A program made the position numbers and the translations under genes. Under the pieces are notes generated by a model, which saw nothing but the letters and a program-made list of their open reading frames with translations, did not search any database and was not told the origin of the DNA. Shown here one piece after another: positions 10,301 through 18,125 of a stretch of 18,227 nucleotides of DNA (position 1 is the first letter of the stretch; every line of letters starts with the position of its first letter). The stretch comes from Chloromonas sp. AAM2 (Eukaryota > Chlorophyta > Chlorophyceae > Chlamydomonadales > Chlamydomonadaceae): positions 1 through 18,227 of the forward strand of contig QAXH01006521.1 in assembly GCA_004335635.1 (NCBI GenBank), written 5' to 3'.

Positions 10301-11332
10301 GAGTCCGGGGAGGACTGCTCAGCGGGGCAAGGGCGGGAGAGAAATCAATCAGCACCACTGTCAACTGCAATAAGTGCACATCAGCTGACCTGGGCCCTTG
10401 TGTGCCGCCGTGCAGTTGTGGGAGCCCAGCACTCTGTCCCAGGCTGACGGTGTGCAGCGCAGCGCGCAGCTGGTGGTGATGCTCATGGGCATGGACGTCA
10501 CAGAGCAGACCATGGAACTCGTGTTCGGCATGCAGCCAGGTGCGCACATGAACGTCACCGTCACTGAGATGCTGCATGCAGACTGTAGAATGCCAGGGAC
10601 AGGAGGCGCAAAGCGGTGGATGTCAGGCATGGCCGTGCTTTACTGCGGTCAGCAGCTTGGCTGCTGCTGCTCTTATCCATGTGGTGCAGCTGTTTTGGCT
10701 CCGTGACTCGCTCACCCTTCACAACTTAGTGAGCTTGCCAGCTTCACACATTCTGACTTGTCTTTGCTCTGGACTCGGAACCAGCACTCCTTCGCAATGC
10801 GAGTAGGATGATGTTCAACTTGAGCCATTTCTGTTCGGCTTGTCGGACGATTCTGATGCAAACAGACACTCACTCACTCACATGTGTCTTGCCGGGTTGC
10901 TTGCACCATGCAGCTGAGACTCCAGTGGCAAATCCCAAGGGCGGCTTGGGCAGTGTGGTGAGCAACATCGTGCAGCGTCTGGCCACGCCCCGGGGGCGGC
11001 GCTCGCCCGGCACTCCGGGTGCAGGTGCAGCGCCATCGCCCTCCCTGGCTAGCTCAGGCGACACAGCCATGCAGGCGCCCAACAGCGCGCGTTCTGTTGG
11101 CAGCGCCGCACAGCCGCTGGCGCCGGGGCAGCTCCCGGCCGCAGGCCACACGCCCACGGCGTCAAGTGGCAAGTCTGCCACTCCCCGGCGAGGAAGCGGG
11201 ACCTTTGGGGGCCTGTTGGCGGGGCGGCTGTCGTTCATGCGTGGGGCCCCAGCTGGCCAGGATGCCGCTGTTGATTCAATCCTTAGCACTGCGCATGTGG
11301 CACGTGTGTCCTTCCAAAGGCCGGCAGCGTAA
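469..11332 (+). CDS. NACK/HINKEL-type kinesin-7 (3' part of gene, 21 exons, start lies upstream)
   Basis: Plus-end microtubule motor of the kinesin-7 class; plant relatives bind and activate a MAPKKK at the division plane during cytokinesis. Exons I read: 469-537, 924-1103, 1490-1564, 1888-1932, 2238-2345, 2625-3119, 3327-3467, 3810-4292, 4484-4745, 5134-5195, 5480-5540, 6064-6502, 6793-6954, 7329-7470, 7762-7854, 8209-8388, 8746-8876, 9221-9311, 9803-9928, 10416-10539, 10914-11332 (TAA). Every junction is GT/AG and phases match throughout (14 phase 0, three phase 1, three phase 2). The sum is 3,888 nt. Seen: motor motifs INRSLLTLSSVIRAL and VPYRDSKLTRILQ at the N-terminal end, and ELWHEL / YRSRFYLGF / MEHRRLEWKR near the C-terminus, matching the NACK C-terminal domain. 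The P-loop and switch regions lie outside the window. Middle exons 6-13 are low-complexity and fit the frame but have no homology support, so their boundaries are the least certain. Confidence 0.88.
579..632. repeat. Two-copy 27-bp tandem repeat in intron 1
   Basis: TAGGAGTGCACCAAGC occurs at 579 and 606, followed by ATGAAGGA and TTAAGGGA respectively, so two diverged copies lie head to tail. Confidence 0.85.
1259..1311. repeat. (GT)17 microsatellite with GA/GT extension in intron 2
   Basis: An uninterrupted GT run spans 1259-1292, followed by AAGAGAGAGAG and a second short GT run. It lies in the intron between motor exon 2 and neck exon 3. Confidence 0.97.
1490..2345 (+). other. Neck linker / neck coiled coil (exons 3-5)
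   Basis: Three short exons (75, 45 and 108 nt, all phase 0) encode about 76 residues rich in Glu, Gln, Arg and Leu: a stretch with LIRRMQAEIDMLRTQV, one with TANRWQEVLEAKEEE, and one with MLQRRLQNFERLILHGG. The spacing of hydrophobic residues suits a coiled coil directly after the motor, the usual dimerisation region of kinesin-7. FERLIL resembles the point where plant NACK proteins leave the first coiled coil. Exon 4 is only 15 codons and could be missed by gene finders. Confidence 0.75.
1660..1710. repeat. Alternating purine-pyrimidine (CA/TA) tract in intron 3
   Basis: CATATACATATACAT followed by CACATATACGCACACATACACATAC is almost strictly alternating purine/pyrimidine. It is degenerate CA/TA low-complexity sequence in the intron between exons 3 and 4. 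Confidence 0.7.
2625..6954 (+). other. Low-complexity Ala/Gly/Ser/Pro linker of the kinesin (exons 6-13)
   Basis: About 700 residues are encoded by exons 6-13, mostly Ala, Gly, Ser, Gln and Pro. Short helical or acidic islands occur, such as LNLTKLAIQKLE (exon 7), LHQLQQQLAALEADMETE (end of exon 8), ALVAALRSEVARL (exon 9) and EDEEGDPSFNALPEWMMQ (across exon 10). Several exons are open in more than one frame because of high GC. The frame was chosen by splice phase: the exon 9/10 phase-1, 11/12 phase-1 and 12/13 phase-2 joins work only in the frame given. No enzymatic domain was recognised; the region is probably largely disordered. Confidence 0.7.
3531..3809. repeat. Diverged ~150-bp tandem duplication filling most of intron 7
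   Basis: Blocks repeat in the same order about 150 bp apart: GTGCACTGCAAAGCGAATGAGCG (near 3534, abbreviated here as GCACTGCAAAGC..TGAGCG) pairs with GCACAGCAACTGAGCG (3691); ACAAACGACCTGTACAC pairs with ACAAACAAGCTGTACAC; TTCAGGATCACGAATCACCGCA pairs, as TCAGGATCACAAAGTACCGCA, further on; and GCGTCCGCGTGTCCT pairs with GCGTCTCCGTGTTCT. The second copy carries the acceptor used for exon 8. Confidence 0.75.
6793..8388 (+). other. Second coiled coil before the C-terminal domain (end of exon 13 to exon 16)
   Basis: From the end of exon 13 through exon 16 the translation turns into heptad-like helix: HQADQRWDSHRVRQVLHDQK, then YKSELRRLRAEVV, ALRDALEQYKEATERLEVQK, LELALEEQGAACAELQAANQ and IIQAKLAARAASAAAVIAQR. 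In tobacco NACK1 the coiled coil just ahead of the C-terminal domain binds the MAPKKK NPK1. Position suggests the same kind of partner-binding segment here, but this is inference. Exon 16 ends with an acidic patch containing FDAGDDGWEAK. Confidence 0.72.
7083..7150. repeat. Short dispersed repeat, copy A (intron 13)
   Basis: The core shares with 10790-10850 the blocks TTGCAATGCG, GATGATGTT, ACTTGGGCCAT, TCTGTT, ACTTGTTGGACGA, in the same order and with small indels, at roughly 80 percent identity by eye. It is a probable relic of a short interspersed element. Confidence 0.7.
8457..8636. repeat. 36-bp minisatellite, five copies, in intron 16
   Basis: Five units of exactly 36 bp start at 8457, 8493, 8529, 8565 and 8601. 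Each begins TGACCAAAAGCACATGGGAT, with a few point differences (first unit TGTGAT; fourth ACGCATT; fifth TGATC and ATTTGG). The exon 16 frame meets a TAA at 8401 just after the donor, so the repeat is intronic although other frames stay open through it. Confidence 0.97.
8746..10539 (+). other. NACK-type C-terminal domain (DUF3490), exons 17-20
   Basis: Exons 17-20 encode about 157 residues that follow the plant NACK/HINKEL C-terminal domain block by block: IIELWHELSVPLAYRSRF and LGFMSKELFWFEMEHRR (exons 17-18), YRELQRAGRNLD (exon 18), LRHQLTDAQREVLYATW with KERKLQLVHK (exon 19), and LWEP...SAQLVVMLMGM...ELVFGMQPG (exon 20). Plant counterparts I recall have ELW-.C-VSL-HRT-FFLLF, M-VELRRL, REREFL, R..LY-K-GI, and ESA-VVAKL-...EMFGL. 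This is the strongest evidence that the gene is NACK-type rather than another kinesin-7. Confidence 0.88.
10217..10289 (+). repeat. G-triplet tract (TGTGGG)n / (TGGG)n in intron 19
   Basis: Twelve GGG runs are separated by TGT, T or TGTT. The first six are perfectly spaced by three bases, which fits the G3N1-7 quadruplex pattern many times over on the sense (RNA-like) strand. It does not match green-algal or plant telomere repeats. Confidence 0.95.
10790..10850. repeat. Short dispersed repeat, copy B (intron 20)
   Basis: Partner of the copy in intron 13: TCGCAATGCG, GGATGATGTT, ACTTGAGCCAT, TCTGTT, GCTTGTCGGACGA. It is in the same orientation, some 3.7 kb away in the same gene. Confidence 0.7.
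10914..11332 (+). other. Kinesin C-terminal tail with Ser/Thr-Pro sites (exon 21, stop TAA)
   Basis: The terminal exon encodes about 139 residues of basic, Ser/Ala/Pro-rich sequence ending in RVSFQRPAA and TAA. It contains several proline-directed sites: LATPRGRRSPGTPG, APSPSL, HTPTASS and KSATPRRGSG. TPRR fits the full CDK consensus (S/T)PxK/R. Plant NACK1 is regulated by CDK phosphorylation, so cell-cycle control here is plausible but inferred. Confidence 0.85.
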
Positions 11333-12300
11333 CGTGCAGGCCACAAGGTTTGCGCAGCTGCTCACATTTGTATATTTGAGGCTCTTGCCCAACGTTGACT
11401 TCCAACTGATTTGAAGCTGGCTTATCTGATGTTGCAACTTGCAATGCTGACATGTATGAGCAGAGGATAGGACTGAGCTCAGCAGTGCTGATGGAGTTGA
11501 CCTTATGATGCCCTAAGCAGCACCCAGTTGGTTCATGTTGGTCAGCTCGAGGGATGAGTGCACAACACAGCGGGCCTGTTGCAGCCTTGAACTTCAATGG
11601 GATGACGCAAAGAGACACTTGAAGGTTGACGACTTCGTCCGCCTGATCACGATGGATGAGCTTGGCCCGCCTGGGTGGTGATGACCATCGGTGCTTATCG
11701 CTACAGTCTGCATCTGTTCTTATCGCAACGCGCTTTACTCGTGGGCGGAGACCATTCACTATATTAAAGCTACCACCAGTGCTATTTCACAGGATGTCTG
11801 TTCTTTCCCAAGAACCTTGTGAGTGTGTGTTGTTCCTAATCACGACCCTTCACAGTGGCACATCCTTTCAGTCGGATCGTGCAGGCACATCGCCTGCACT
11901 CATGCCCTGCTGCGCTGTGCTTTCTTTGTCTCACAAGCAGGGAGGGTACCAAGCCCGTCCAACATGTGATGGGTATCATGGCACACCGTGATAGTAGAGC
12001 AGCCGTGCTCGCACACGAGCCAAACAAGACACCCTGCTGCATGTTGCAGGTTTCTTCATTGCCTCACAGAGCAAACTTTGTCCCCTGCTTAAGTGTCAGG
12101 CCTGTCGATTGTTGTCAGTCAACTTAGCGGTGCTGGCGAACCTGGATATGCGAAACTTGTAATGCCAGAGCTGCCTGGGGTCTGGAGGCATGGTGGTTGG
12201 GTCGGTTGCTTTGCTTGTTGCTTGTCTCTGCGTTCCTCCTGAGGTCACCTGGCGACTGTGGTTGTAAGCACATCTCTCCCTCGCAAACCCACAACATTCC
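11333..12300 (+). other. Kinesin 3' region (3' UTR and spacer)
   Basis: No coding gene was recognised here. Sequence after the kinesin stop is mixed GC and lacks family motifs in any frame. The first TGTAA motif occurs 826 bp after the stop. If used, the 3' UTR would be about 0.85 kb, which is within the normal range for green algae. Confidence 0.5.
12158..12162 (+). promoter_or_regulatory. Candidate polyadenylation signal TGTAA for the kinesin gene
   Basis: TGTAA is the usual polyadenylation signal of Chlamydomonas-type green algae. This is the first one after the kinesin stop codon. A second lies at 12263-12267. Chance occurrence is possible for a 5-mer. Confidence 0.4.
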
Positions 12301-13125
12301 AAACAGGTCCGGATGAGGTCAGTAAGCTTTGTCCCAAAGGATTGCAACGTGTCTCAAGTGTTATGCTTATGGAAGCTATGGAAGCTGTTATGACATCCAT
12401 GGATCCATTCAACAGCTCTTGATAACAGGAGCACAGAATACCCTACAGGTTGGCTGCTACCCAGGTTGCATGCAGTTGCTGCCCCGCAAGTCGGTTGAAA
12501 CTTGGCTGCAACGGAGTGCGTCTGCACCACCAGATCATTCAAACTCCCTAGATGCCCATCAACATACCCGAACTGGACAAAGACGGTGCCATTGGATAGA
12601 TATCGTCATGGGCCACCAGCTTCCCAGCACTGACACAGAACCATGTGCACTAACTTCGCTGGATCTCTTCCGGAGCGAGCAGCAAACCTTGATTCTGAAG
12701 TATCAAACATCTTGTCAAACAGTTTGGATGTACAACAGGGGTTACCTTCACTCGAAGTCAATGCGTCTAATATAAGAAGGTTGACTGGTATGGCGCATCC
12801 TTAGTCGCTGCAACCCTGAACTCTGCCCATGAAGCTCGTGTTCAGCATGTGGTCAGGCTCAGACAGGGATAGCAACTCGCCATAGAGAGGGTGGAACAGC
12901 AGGAAGGAGGCATAGAGTTGTGGCAACAGAGGAGCTCTTGAGAGAGGCATGGTCGGGTCATCAATCTTTTGTTGGTTTGCACTTGTTGGCTGTGTATAAG
13001 AACCCAAGCCTGTAACTTGCCCAAGTCATACAAAAAAAGGATGTTTCATCACGTGCGCAATGGGGTCAAAGCCCTGTGCAAGTCCTCTGGCCTCTCTCTT
13101 TGGCGCGGGAGCTGTGTCGTGCAGA
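12301..13125 (+). promoter_or_regulatory. eS24 upstream region: promoter and leader
   Basis: The spacer between the kinesin 3' region and the eS24 start must hold the eS24 promoter. A TATA-like TGTATAAG lies at 12993-13000. A pyrimidine-rich CCTCTCTCTTT at about 13090-13100 resembles a ribosomal-protein leader or an intron polypyrimidine tract. ATGs at 13041 and 13060 precede the chosen start. Positions 12330-12780 have coding-like stretches broken by stops in all frames and no recognised family. Confidence 0.4.
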
Positions 13126-14577
13126 ATGGCGGACTCAAAGACCTGCACCATCAGGACGCGCAAGTTCATCACGAACCGCCTGCTCCAGCGAAAGCAGTTC
13201 GTGAGTGCCCAGACTAGGTTCAGCCTGCGCAGTACACCAGCCAGGCCACTGACCTTCCTGCGCTGCTGCTGCAGATCATTGATGTGCTGCATCCTGGGCG
13301 GCCCAACGTCTCTAAGGTGAGAACGGTGTGTGACGGGCATTCTATCGTCGGCGCCCGGGTGTTGGCATTAAGATCGCAACCCCATGTGACATGCAGGCTG
13401 AGCTGAAGGAGAAGCTGGCTTCTACATATGATGTGAAGGACCAGCAAGGCATCTTCCTGTTCGGCTTCCGAACCCAGGTAAGCCTGTTGGCTGCTGTGTA
13501 CTGCAGCGCTGTTTCTTGCCCCGACGGGCGAGCGGCGCTTCGCGCTGCCATCATCGTCGTGGCGAGCCTGTGCAGCGCTGTAGCGGACGTCGCAATGCAT
13601 TGCTGAGCAGCACCAAGGGCTCTGGGGCTTGTGCATGTGACCGCAGTTTGGTGGTGGCAAGTCCACTGGCTTCGGGCTAATTTACGATGATGTCAAGGCC
13701 GCCAAGCAGTTCGAGCCCAAGTACCGCCTGATCAGGGTATGTGTTGGGCTGCTGTGTCCGTCTGGTCCGGGTGGTGGCAGCCTTTGCAGCTGCAGCTCAG
13801 GCGTTTTGACAGCCTTGTGCATTATGTCAGTATGATCAAGCTCGCAAGTTGCGGCAGCAGGAGCGTGAGAGACCAGCAAGGAGGGTTTGGGCTGCATGGT
13901 GCAGTCCAGCAACATGCCAGGGGCCGTCATTATCCCATGATGGGTCATGCATGTCATCATTCTCAGCCACTCAGTTCAGCCTAGCTTGTGTGACGTCTAG
14001 GTATGGAGTCAAACTGCTTGAGCATGGGTTGTTACGATCGCTCATCAGTGACCCAGGACATTAGGGGTCAGCGTTGCACAACATGGCGCTGACCAGGCAT
14101 GTTCTTGCCTTCATGCAGAACGGCTTGGAGAAGAAGATTGAGAAGAGCAGGAAGCAGAAGAAGGAGAGGCGCAACCGTGCACGCAAGGTCCGCGGCGCCA
14201 AGAAGAACTCATGTGAGTGCCATGCATGGATGGCAAGCTTCCAAGTAGAGTTGGCCAGCATGCACAGCGCCCACTACAGTGCATCAGTCGTGACATGCTT
14301 GCTGTTGTGATGCCAATCTATCTTTTGTGTACGTCACATCTCTTGCATGTAAGGCGCATGGGGATCTCCTGCAACAGTCTCACCTGTTGCATAGCTCTCA
14401 TCTGTCACGTAGTCTACTTCTTGATTGTGGGCAATCAGATCATAATGCTCTGACCCGTCAAGTAGCAGGACATGCTCGCAGACTGCGTCTAGCCATTGCC
14501 AGCAATTTTGCCTGCAGCACCGTCATATGGTTTGTCCTGCTTGCTCCCTTTGCTTTGCAGCTGCCGGCAAGAAGTAG
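13126..14577 (+). CDS. RPS24: 40S ribosomal protein eS24 (complete, 6 exons)
   Basis: Structural protein of the small cytosolic ribosomal subunit, also needed for pre-rRNA processing in other eukaryotes. Exons: 13126-13200, 13275-13316, 13397-13477, 13647-13736, 14119-14212, 14561-14577. They total 399 nt, giving 132 residues plus TAG; human eS24 is about 130-133. All introns are GT/AG and in frame; only the last is not phase 0 (phase 1). Family motifs in order: [82 protein letters not shown], and C-terminal SSAGKK. The ATG at 13126 was chosen because [14 protein letters not shown] starts where the family starts. An in-frame ATG at 13060 would add 22 residues unlike the family; GTGCAG just before the start also suggests that a 5'-UTR intron may end there. 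Confidence 0.95.
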
Positions 14578-15304
14578 ATGGTTGGTGTTGTGCTCTTTCT
14601 GCAATTCTTGTAAGCTCAATCACATCCAACCACCAGACCTCTCGTCCCTGGCACAGTGCAAGGCAATTTGCACCAGCAATAGGCCCAGCACCAGAACACG
14701 AGTCACCAGCGACCCACCAGCGTCTGCGATGCATCGGGCATGTTCAGTCATAGCAGCCACGATTTGTGTGCTTGCGCCATCAGGACTTCCGCTCGTTCAA
14801 ATGTTGGGACCAGCTCACGCTGTAGTGCAACCTCAGCCTGTACCAAAACAACGCAGTTCAGAGCGGTGGAAGATCTGATGTGCCACACCACAATGGGCAC
14901 AGGCTATCAGGCTTGCACCATCTCCCAAGCAGGTCATGCGTTGCAGCTCAAGTTTGCACTTCTAGCACTGATCAAAACCCAAACGAATTGAAATGCTTCT
15001 ACATGTATTGCAGTCCAGATATGAACACGCCTCAAATGTTGCAAAGCGTAGCAACAAGCTCGGGCAAACACTGCGTCACGCATGTCACGTTATAAGCAAA
15101 TCACAGGTCACAAGCACGGTCAGTCACCGACGTCATTTGAAGCACTTGAAACTCGAGCATATTAAAGCCCAGACCTCACTGCGCTTGAGCACATGCACAG
15201 TGCCTGTGTTAGTGAGCCGCAGCTGCTGCCACATCACATGAGCTCAGGGGCCACCTGCCAGCTGAGTGACCAGTTGTCAGATGTGTGACCTCCAGGTTCC
15301 CTCA
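14578..15304. other. eS24 3' region, no further gene seen
   Basis: Mixed-composition sequence after the eS24 stop. Open frames are short, start at arbitrary ATGs, and show no motifs or paired splice sites. The most economical reading is 3' UTR and spacer. Confidence 0.5.
14609..14613 (+). promoter_or_regulatory. Candidate polyadenylation signal TGTAA for eS24
   Basis: TGTAA lies 31 nt after the TAG stop of eS24, in CTTGTAAGC. That would give a very short 3' UTR. The next TGTAA downstream is at 15305-15309 and would give about 0.75 kb. Confidence 0.4.
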
Positions 15305-16460
15305 TGTAAGCAAATCTATTGGGTGCAGATAAAGGGGGATTACGTGTGTTTGTCTTTTTTAAACGGGAACAGGGGGCTTACGTTCGAATCCAGGGCTGTG
15401 ACGTGATGGTCAGGTGTGTACAACGCAATTGAAGGCCTCACGGGAAAATCGTTTGCAGGCCAGTCATTAGTCGGAATAGTCTATTCGTACATGTCCACCA
15501 AGTCGTGCCGTGTTGCGATTTCACAAAGGCATACTCACATCGGTTCATTGGTAGCAAGTGTGTCAGAGGCAACCCCAGGCCCATGGCGTGCTGTTCCTCG
15601 GGAGATATCGCCCAGAGGTTTTAAGTACCACTTGGTTATATCGTGCCCAGTGCTTTCCCCCGGCTGGCTGGCTGGCTTACATTTGTGTACTACGTATGAC
15701 CATGCAGGCGTCCGCTTGTGCAAGGTAAGGGAAGCTGGTGTCACGACGCCATGGCGGTCTGCCGTGATTCATCGCGCGCGTGAAGTAGACTGAACACTTG
15801 TACAGGTCATAGACAGCAGAGCTGCCTGCCCCAGGCAACCGGGTTGAGGACAGATTGCTAGGGTGCATGGATCTGCTAAGTACAGGGAAGTTCTCAAACT
15901 CATTAAGATCAACGTAAACTCAGTAACCGACAAATGTGATATGTACCAGTCATGCCACACTACTTGCCAAACATGAACATGAAGTCATGAGCCTCATTCA
16001 GACTGACGCAATGTGCTGGCCGCAATTTCACTTCATCTTTCCACACTGGCTGACAGGAAGGTCCTGAGGCATAGGCACACACAACGTCCATGCAGTGCTA
16101 CACAAGGCTGCTTTCCATGGCGCTGGGCATACCTTGATGCCAGCGAGACACAACAGCGTGCGCAACAAGCACAGTGGGTGCATGATGTGACCATTTTGAT
16201 TCACCATGCTGAGATTTACCAGGGACTGTGCAGCGAGTTGGCTGGGGACAGACGGCCTACTGATGAGTCGTCCATGCTTTTCAAGGGATGCTCGGCTGAC
16301 CGATGTACTTGCTTTCACCGACTGATTTCACGCCCTCAGTGACTACCAGTCGTGCAGTGCATGGCGGCATGTGTTGCGTAGCACATCAAGAGCCCGGGGG
16401 CATTGATAATGGCGCACTAAAGAGGGTCAAATCCATGTCTGCATGTTCACGTCGCGAAGC
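15305..16460. other. Intergenic spacer without recognised genes
   Basis: This spacer includes a T6 run near 15355, a tRNA T-arm-like TTCGAATCC at 15383-15391, a short (GGCT)n stretch near 15660-15675, and open frames of 125 codons (15416-15793) and 109 codons (16013-16342). Neither open frame has recognisable domains or a convincing gene structure, so I do not call them genes. Confidence 0.45.
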
Positions 16461-17708
16461 TCTTACAGAAGATGAGAGAGCATATCAGTAAGAGTAGTTG
16501 GTCGTCCAAGCCACCTGTCATGTCAAAGCCCACCCCTGATTGGTCAGCTCAAAATCCACAAAACTATGAATGACCTCATCAGAATTGGGAAAAGAACCCA
16601 ACAGCTGATGCACGACAAAAGGAGCACGCTTCGTATGCTGGCGTGTGACACGAGCAAACCGCTGTATTGCAAGTAAAAGCGCACTCATGCCTGAAGTACG
16701 TCGGTATGCTGCGGACCCAAATGCAGTTGCTGCGTGGTTAACAGACCCACCATGGAGTGCGAATCCTCCTGCAGTCAAACACTATAGGATGACTGGATAC
16801 TGGGACGATCGGAAATAGGGCATGTCACTGTAAATAGTAAGGGCGATTTTCGCATGACTACTAAAATAGCCTGTTATGCAGTGCAAACTCTTCACAATCA
16901 GCTGTCGTGTAAGACAAAAATATTTCTGGTAAGTGCAGTGGTTTGCTGCGTAGCATGAGTTTATCATGAGGGATTACCAACGCTATAAAATGTGATACCA
17001 CTGGAGAAGCCATGCAGCCACAGCCTTGGATGATGTTGTCAGACAAGCAGACATAAATATGGCACCTGCAGTTTTCAAACTGTCTCAAAAATGCTGGCCT
17101 AAGCCTTGGCAGCTGAGAGCAGGCATGGCCAGAAGATTAGCTGACTAACACTCATTCGTGTATGTTCACTACAGCACTGTTGCCTCAAACTGAACCAGCC
17201 CAACATACTATTGTATACGTAGATCCTGCCTCAGCAGACCACACCACCAAGAATTCTGTACAATTGACGGAGCACAGTAATTGTCCTTGTGAAAGAAAAC
17301 AAGGAGGACGCGGCAGCATTGCGTAGCCATGAAAAGCACGCAAACACTCGGCCAGTGACAGCACACGGTGCCGTCACCAGCCATGGCATGGACGCAAAGA
17401 AATTGAACGGAATACGAAGTGAGGCCGTCACAAGAATGTCCAGACCAAGGCTTCAGAATCTTATTTCTTAGAAGTTTCATCAGCTTAACCCTTTGAGAGG
17501 TGCTCCGCCCGCAGCTATCCTGTTCCACTCCATGCAACGTGCCCTGTCGACATGCTGCATCTAACTACCCATACCCTTGCCGGACATACATTACTAGGAA
17601 TCTGAGCAACCTGACAACCATTGAATGGCTTAATTCGACCAACTTCCTTGATTTCTTCTTTTTTTTCCCCACTTGCATGCGTCAGATGTTGTCATGGCCC
17701 TTGACTGA
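16461..17708 (-). other. Probable 3' flank of the GT90-like gene
   Basis: AT-richer sequence on the 3' side of the minus-strand gene. TTACA at 16462-16467 reads TGTAA on the minus strand, about 1.25 kb past the stop, and may be its polyadenylation motif. There is a T-rich run (A-rich on the minus strand) near 17656-17667. No open frame with recognisable content was seen. If the last exon is spliced at its donor-like end, a small further exon could lie here. Confidence 0.35.
16577..16610. repeat. Interrupted hairpin
   Basis: CATCAG (16577-16582) pairs with CTGATG (16605-16610), and TTGGG (16585-16589) with CCCAA (16597-16601). There is a small AA/CAG internal loop and a 7-nt AAAAGAA loop. No T-run follows on either strand. 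Confidence 0.6.
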
Positions 17709-18125
17709 TTACCTTGGCATTACCTTCTTTCGAAAGATTTCGGGCAGGTCGGCTTCTATCATCGGCCCGACACGCGTTCTGAGCGCTGGGGCGTGCCACC
17801 CCCAAGTTTCGTTGCGTGGCATTTGCAGCAGCTGCCATCCCTCCTCCCGGCCCCACGACCAAGGCTCTCCGCCTGTGGGCGGCTGCACCGTGTAATTCAA
17901 CACATCCTTGACTCGCATGATCGACCACATGACTGCATCAAGCTGCGCCAACACATGCAGTTTGTCCACCATGAGATCGCGGGCTGCAATGGCCATGCGC
18001 TGCAGCCGGCGGCTGTCCTGCGCTGCCTCCTTAACAATGGCTTCGGTCCGCGAGGCCAGATCGCTTAGATCAAAGGCCAGGGGCTCGTAGTGAACGCCGG
18101 GAATGAGGTCTTCCGCCAACCACTC
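17709..18125 (-). CDS. CAP10/GT90-like glycosyltransferase, C-terminal exon (partial)
   Basis: This exon of 138 codons plus TAA resembles the end of the CAP10 / Glyco_transf_90 (KDEL-motif, protein O-glucosyltransferase-like) domain, secretory-pathway enzymes that transfer Glc or Xyl. Seen: EWLAEDLIPGVHYEPLAFD followed by LSDLASRTEAI, then RRLQRMAIAARDLMVDKL. The family pattern is W-..L.P..HY.P...DLSDL...V, then ..IA..A......L. The exon start is placed at GAG because TTTGCAG lies directly before it (AG at 18126-18127 read on the minus strand), just at the conserved EW. After the family-like part there is a Trp-rich tail with WSWGREEGWQLL and NETWGWHAP. The end is ambiguous: the last codons also contain two donor-like AAGGTAATs, so the TAA may be intronic. 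The catalytic part lies right of the window. Confidence 0.62.
   Translation of the reverse strand, partial: EWLAEDLIPGVHYEPLAFDLSDLASRTEAIVKEAAQDSRRLQRMAIAARDLMVDKLHVLAQLDAVMWSIMRVKDVLNYTVQPPTGGEPWSWGREEGWQLLQMPRNETWGWHAPALRTRVGPMIEADLPEIFRKKVMPR

Noticed and set aside
15362..15410. Possible tRNA gene around TTCGAATCC
   Set aside because: The T-stem pairs poorly, no matching acceptor stem or anticodon arm can be found upstream, and no pol III terminator follows within a usual distance.
15416..15793. 125-codon plus-strand open frame in the spacer
   Set aside because: No recognisable domain, no splice or promoter support, and length within chance expectation for this composition.
16255..16310. 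Hammerhead ribozyme-like CTGATGAG near 16260
   Set aside because: The required GAAA after stem II is missing and the flanking bases do not form stems I-III. The minus-strand CTGATGAG near 16580 fails in the same way.
16013..16342. 109-codon plus-strand open frame in the spacer
   Set aside because: Composition looks mildly protein-like, but there is no motif, no gene context and no repeat copy to support it.
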